Origin: Candidatus Nitrosomarinus sp.
Lineage (GTDB): Archaea; Thermoproteota; Nitrososphaeria; Nitrososphaerales; Nitrosopumilaceae
Reading direction: 5' to 3'
DNA length: 31,059 nucleotides
Assembly: GCA_003702465.1 (NCBI GenBank)
Contig: REGF01000001.1
Coordinates: 1-31,059, forward strand
Below are positions 30,353-31,059 of the stretch, in pieces. How positions within the stretch are numbered: the stretch's first letter is position 1; each line of letters starts with the position of its first letter. The position numbers and the translations under genes were made by a program. Below the pieces are notes generated by a model. It ran no database searches, had not been told where the DNA came from, and was given only the letters and a program-made list of their open reading frames with translations.

Positions 30353-31059
30353 ATGGATTTTAATGAATTCATTCAAAGTCAGGGATTGTCTAATTTTCCA
30401 ATTGGATTGGGTGGATGTAGAACTATGGATTATTTTTTTGATTCATGTGATTATGATATTATGGTTTTTGATGAAAGTTCTTCAAATGATGAAATTATTT
30501 CATTTCAGGATAATTTGATTACAATTCGTCATGCTTCATTATCTGAAAAAAACACAAAAAAACTACTTCAATATGATAATCTAAAAATTCTACAAGATGA
30601 TTCTTGGAATCTGAAAATATTTCTTTCAAAACTTTCTGAAAAACGTAATTTGCTATATTCTGATTCTGCAAAAAATTCTTTAATTGAATCAATTTTTTGT
30701 TGCCAAAAAACAAAAGATGCTATTGAAAATGATGATAATTTTGCAGCTTGTTGGCAAAAATGTGCCTCTTATTATTTGGCAGATGCAATTACGTCTTTGA
30801 ATCATTCTCCACCAAGTCCTACTCATATGCTAGACTCGCTTAGAACTTTTGAAAAAAATTCTGTCAATTCTCATATTTCTGACGTCCTTCAAACAATTGG
30901 AATTGAACGAGCAACTCCTACTTTGTTAGAGAGAATGCTCAAATCATCAATTGGATTCTCTGATTTGATTGAACAAAATAATCATTCAGAATTAATTCAA
31001 AAGAAATATGATTATTTCATAGAAAATTCAATGCTTTCTGATTGCTATTTTTATTTAGG
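30353..31059 (+). CDS. Unrecognised protein, 3' end outside window
   Basis: The ATG at 30353 opens 235 codons without a stop up to the window edge. The N-terminal part reads GLGGCRTMDYFFDSCDYDIMVFDE (about 18-41). A Gly-rich turn followed some 15 residues later by DYDIMVFD faintly resembles the GS...DxD core of minimal nucleotidyltransferases, but the match is weak. The rest is helical and Cys-containing (IFCCQK, ACWQKCASYYLADAI), which could indicate a substrate-binding helical domain. I cannot name a family. The 65-residue frame on the opposite strand at 30519-30713 is taken to be a shadow. Confidence 0.6.
   Translation, partial: MDFNEFIQSQGLSNFPIGLGGCRTMDYFFDSCDYDIMVFDESSSNDEIISFQDNLITIRHASLSEKNTKKLLQYDNLKILQDDSWNLKIFLSKLSEKRNLLYSDSAKNSLIESIFCCQKTKDAIENDDNFAACWQKCASYYLADAITSLNHSPPSPTHMLDSLRTFEKNSVNSHISDVLQTIGIERATPTLLERMLKSSIGFSDLIEQNNHSELIQKKYDYFIENSMLSDCYFYL

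Overview
The window comes from an ammonia-oxidising-type thaumarchaeon (Nitrososphaerota), most likely of the Nitrosopumilus/Nitrosarchaeum kind. The reasons are the low GC content, the archaeal ribosomal, exosome and RNA polymerase genes, F420 synthesis (CofE), a Sulfolobus-like zinc ferredoxin domain, and several conserved proteins that I know only as thaumarchaeal hypotheticals. The lineage is an inference from gene content, not a database result. Most genes look leaderless: a TATA-like element lies about 25-30 nt upstream of the start codon, with no ribosome binding site.

Layout. 1-1000: a GyaR-like 2-hydroxyacid dehydrogenase (cut by the left edge) diverges from a 47-aa cysteine-rich miniprotein. 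1023-3882: a two-subunit 2-oxoacid:ferredoxin oxidoreductase. 3888-6254: two hypothetical proteins, a tail-anchored protein and CofE. 6327-10089: two complete isopropylmalate-dehydratase-type large/small pairs in tandem, one archaeal-type and one bacterial-type. 10067-12756: leftward rpoD-L18e-L13-S9 operon with a nucleotidyltransferase at its end. 12815-16595: rightward SBDS-Rrp4-Rrp41-Rrp42-L37Ae-Pcc1-prefoldin beta superoperon (ribosome assembly, exosome, KEOPS, chaperone). 16646-19517: XPF-family nuclease, SIMPL-domain protein, Nob1 and NAD kinase. 19608-23868: two-domain rhodanese, a small hypothetical, a ferredoxin fused to a long N-terminal domain, and a processive GT2 glycosyltransferase. 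23865-25370: a long coiled-coil protein on the opposite strand.

25371-25804 is the only gap over 300 bases between the longer ORFs, and it is densely packed. On the minus strand it holds a 35-aa C2H2 zinc-finger-like miniprotein with a perfect 16-bp palindrome between its TATA box and start codon, and a previously unmarked box C/D-like RNA with a 10-bp terminal stem and a textbook kink-turn. It also holds paired TTGATAATC repeats and a palindrome at the promoter of the following antiporter. 25805-31059 carries a CPA2/Kef-type antiporter, small hypotheticals, tRNA-Gly(GCC), ribosomal protein L10e, tRNA splicing endonuclease, a stand-alone PLD-like domain with a degenerate HKD motif, a single-domain rhodanese, tRNA-Glu(CTC), and an unrecognised protein cut by the right edge.

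Most of the window is core information processing and central metabolism. The most novel material is the box C/D-like RNA and the zinc-finger miniprotein at 25431-25672, the inactive-looking PLD protein, and the duplicated dehydratase cluster. I saw no insertion sequence, phage gene or CRISPR array.
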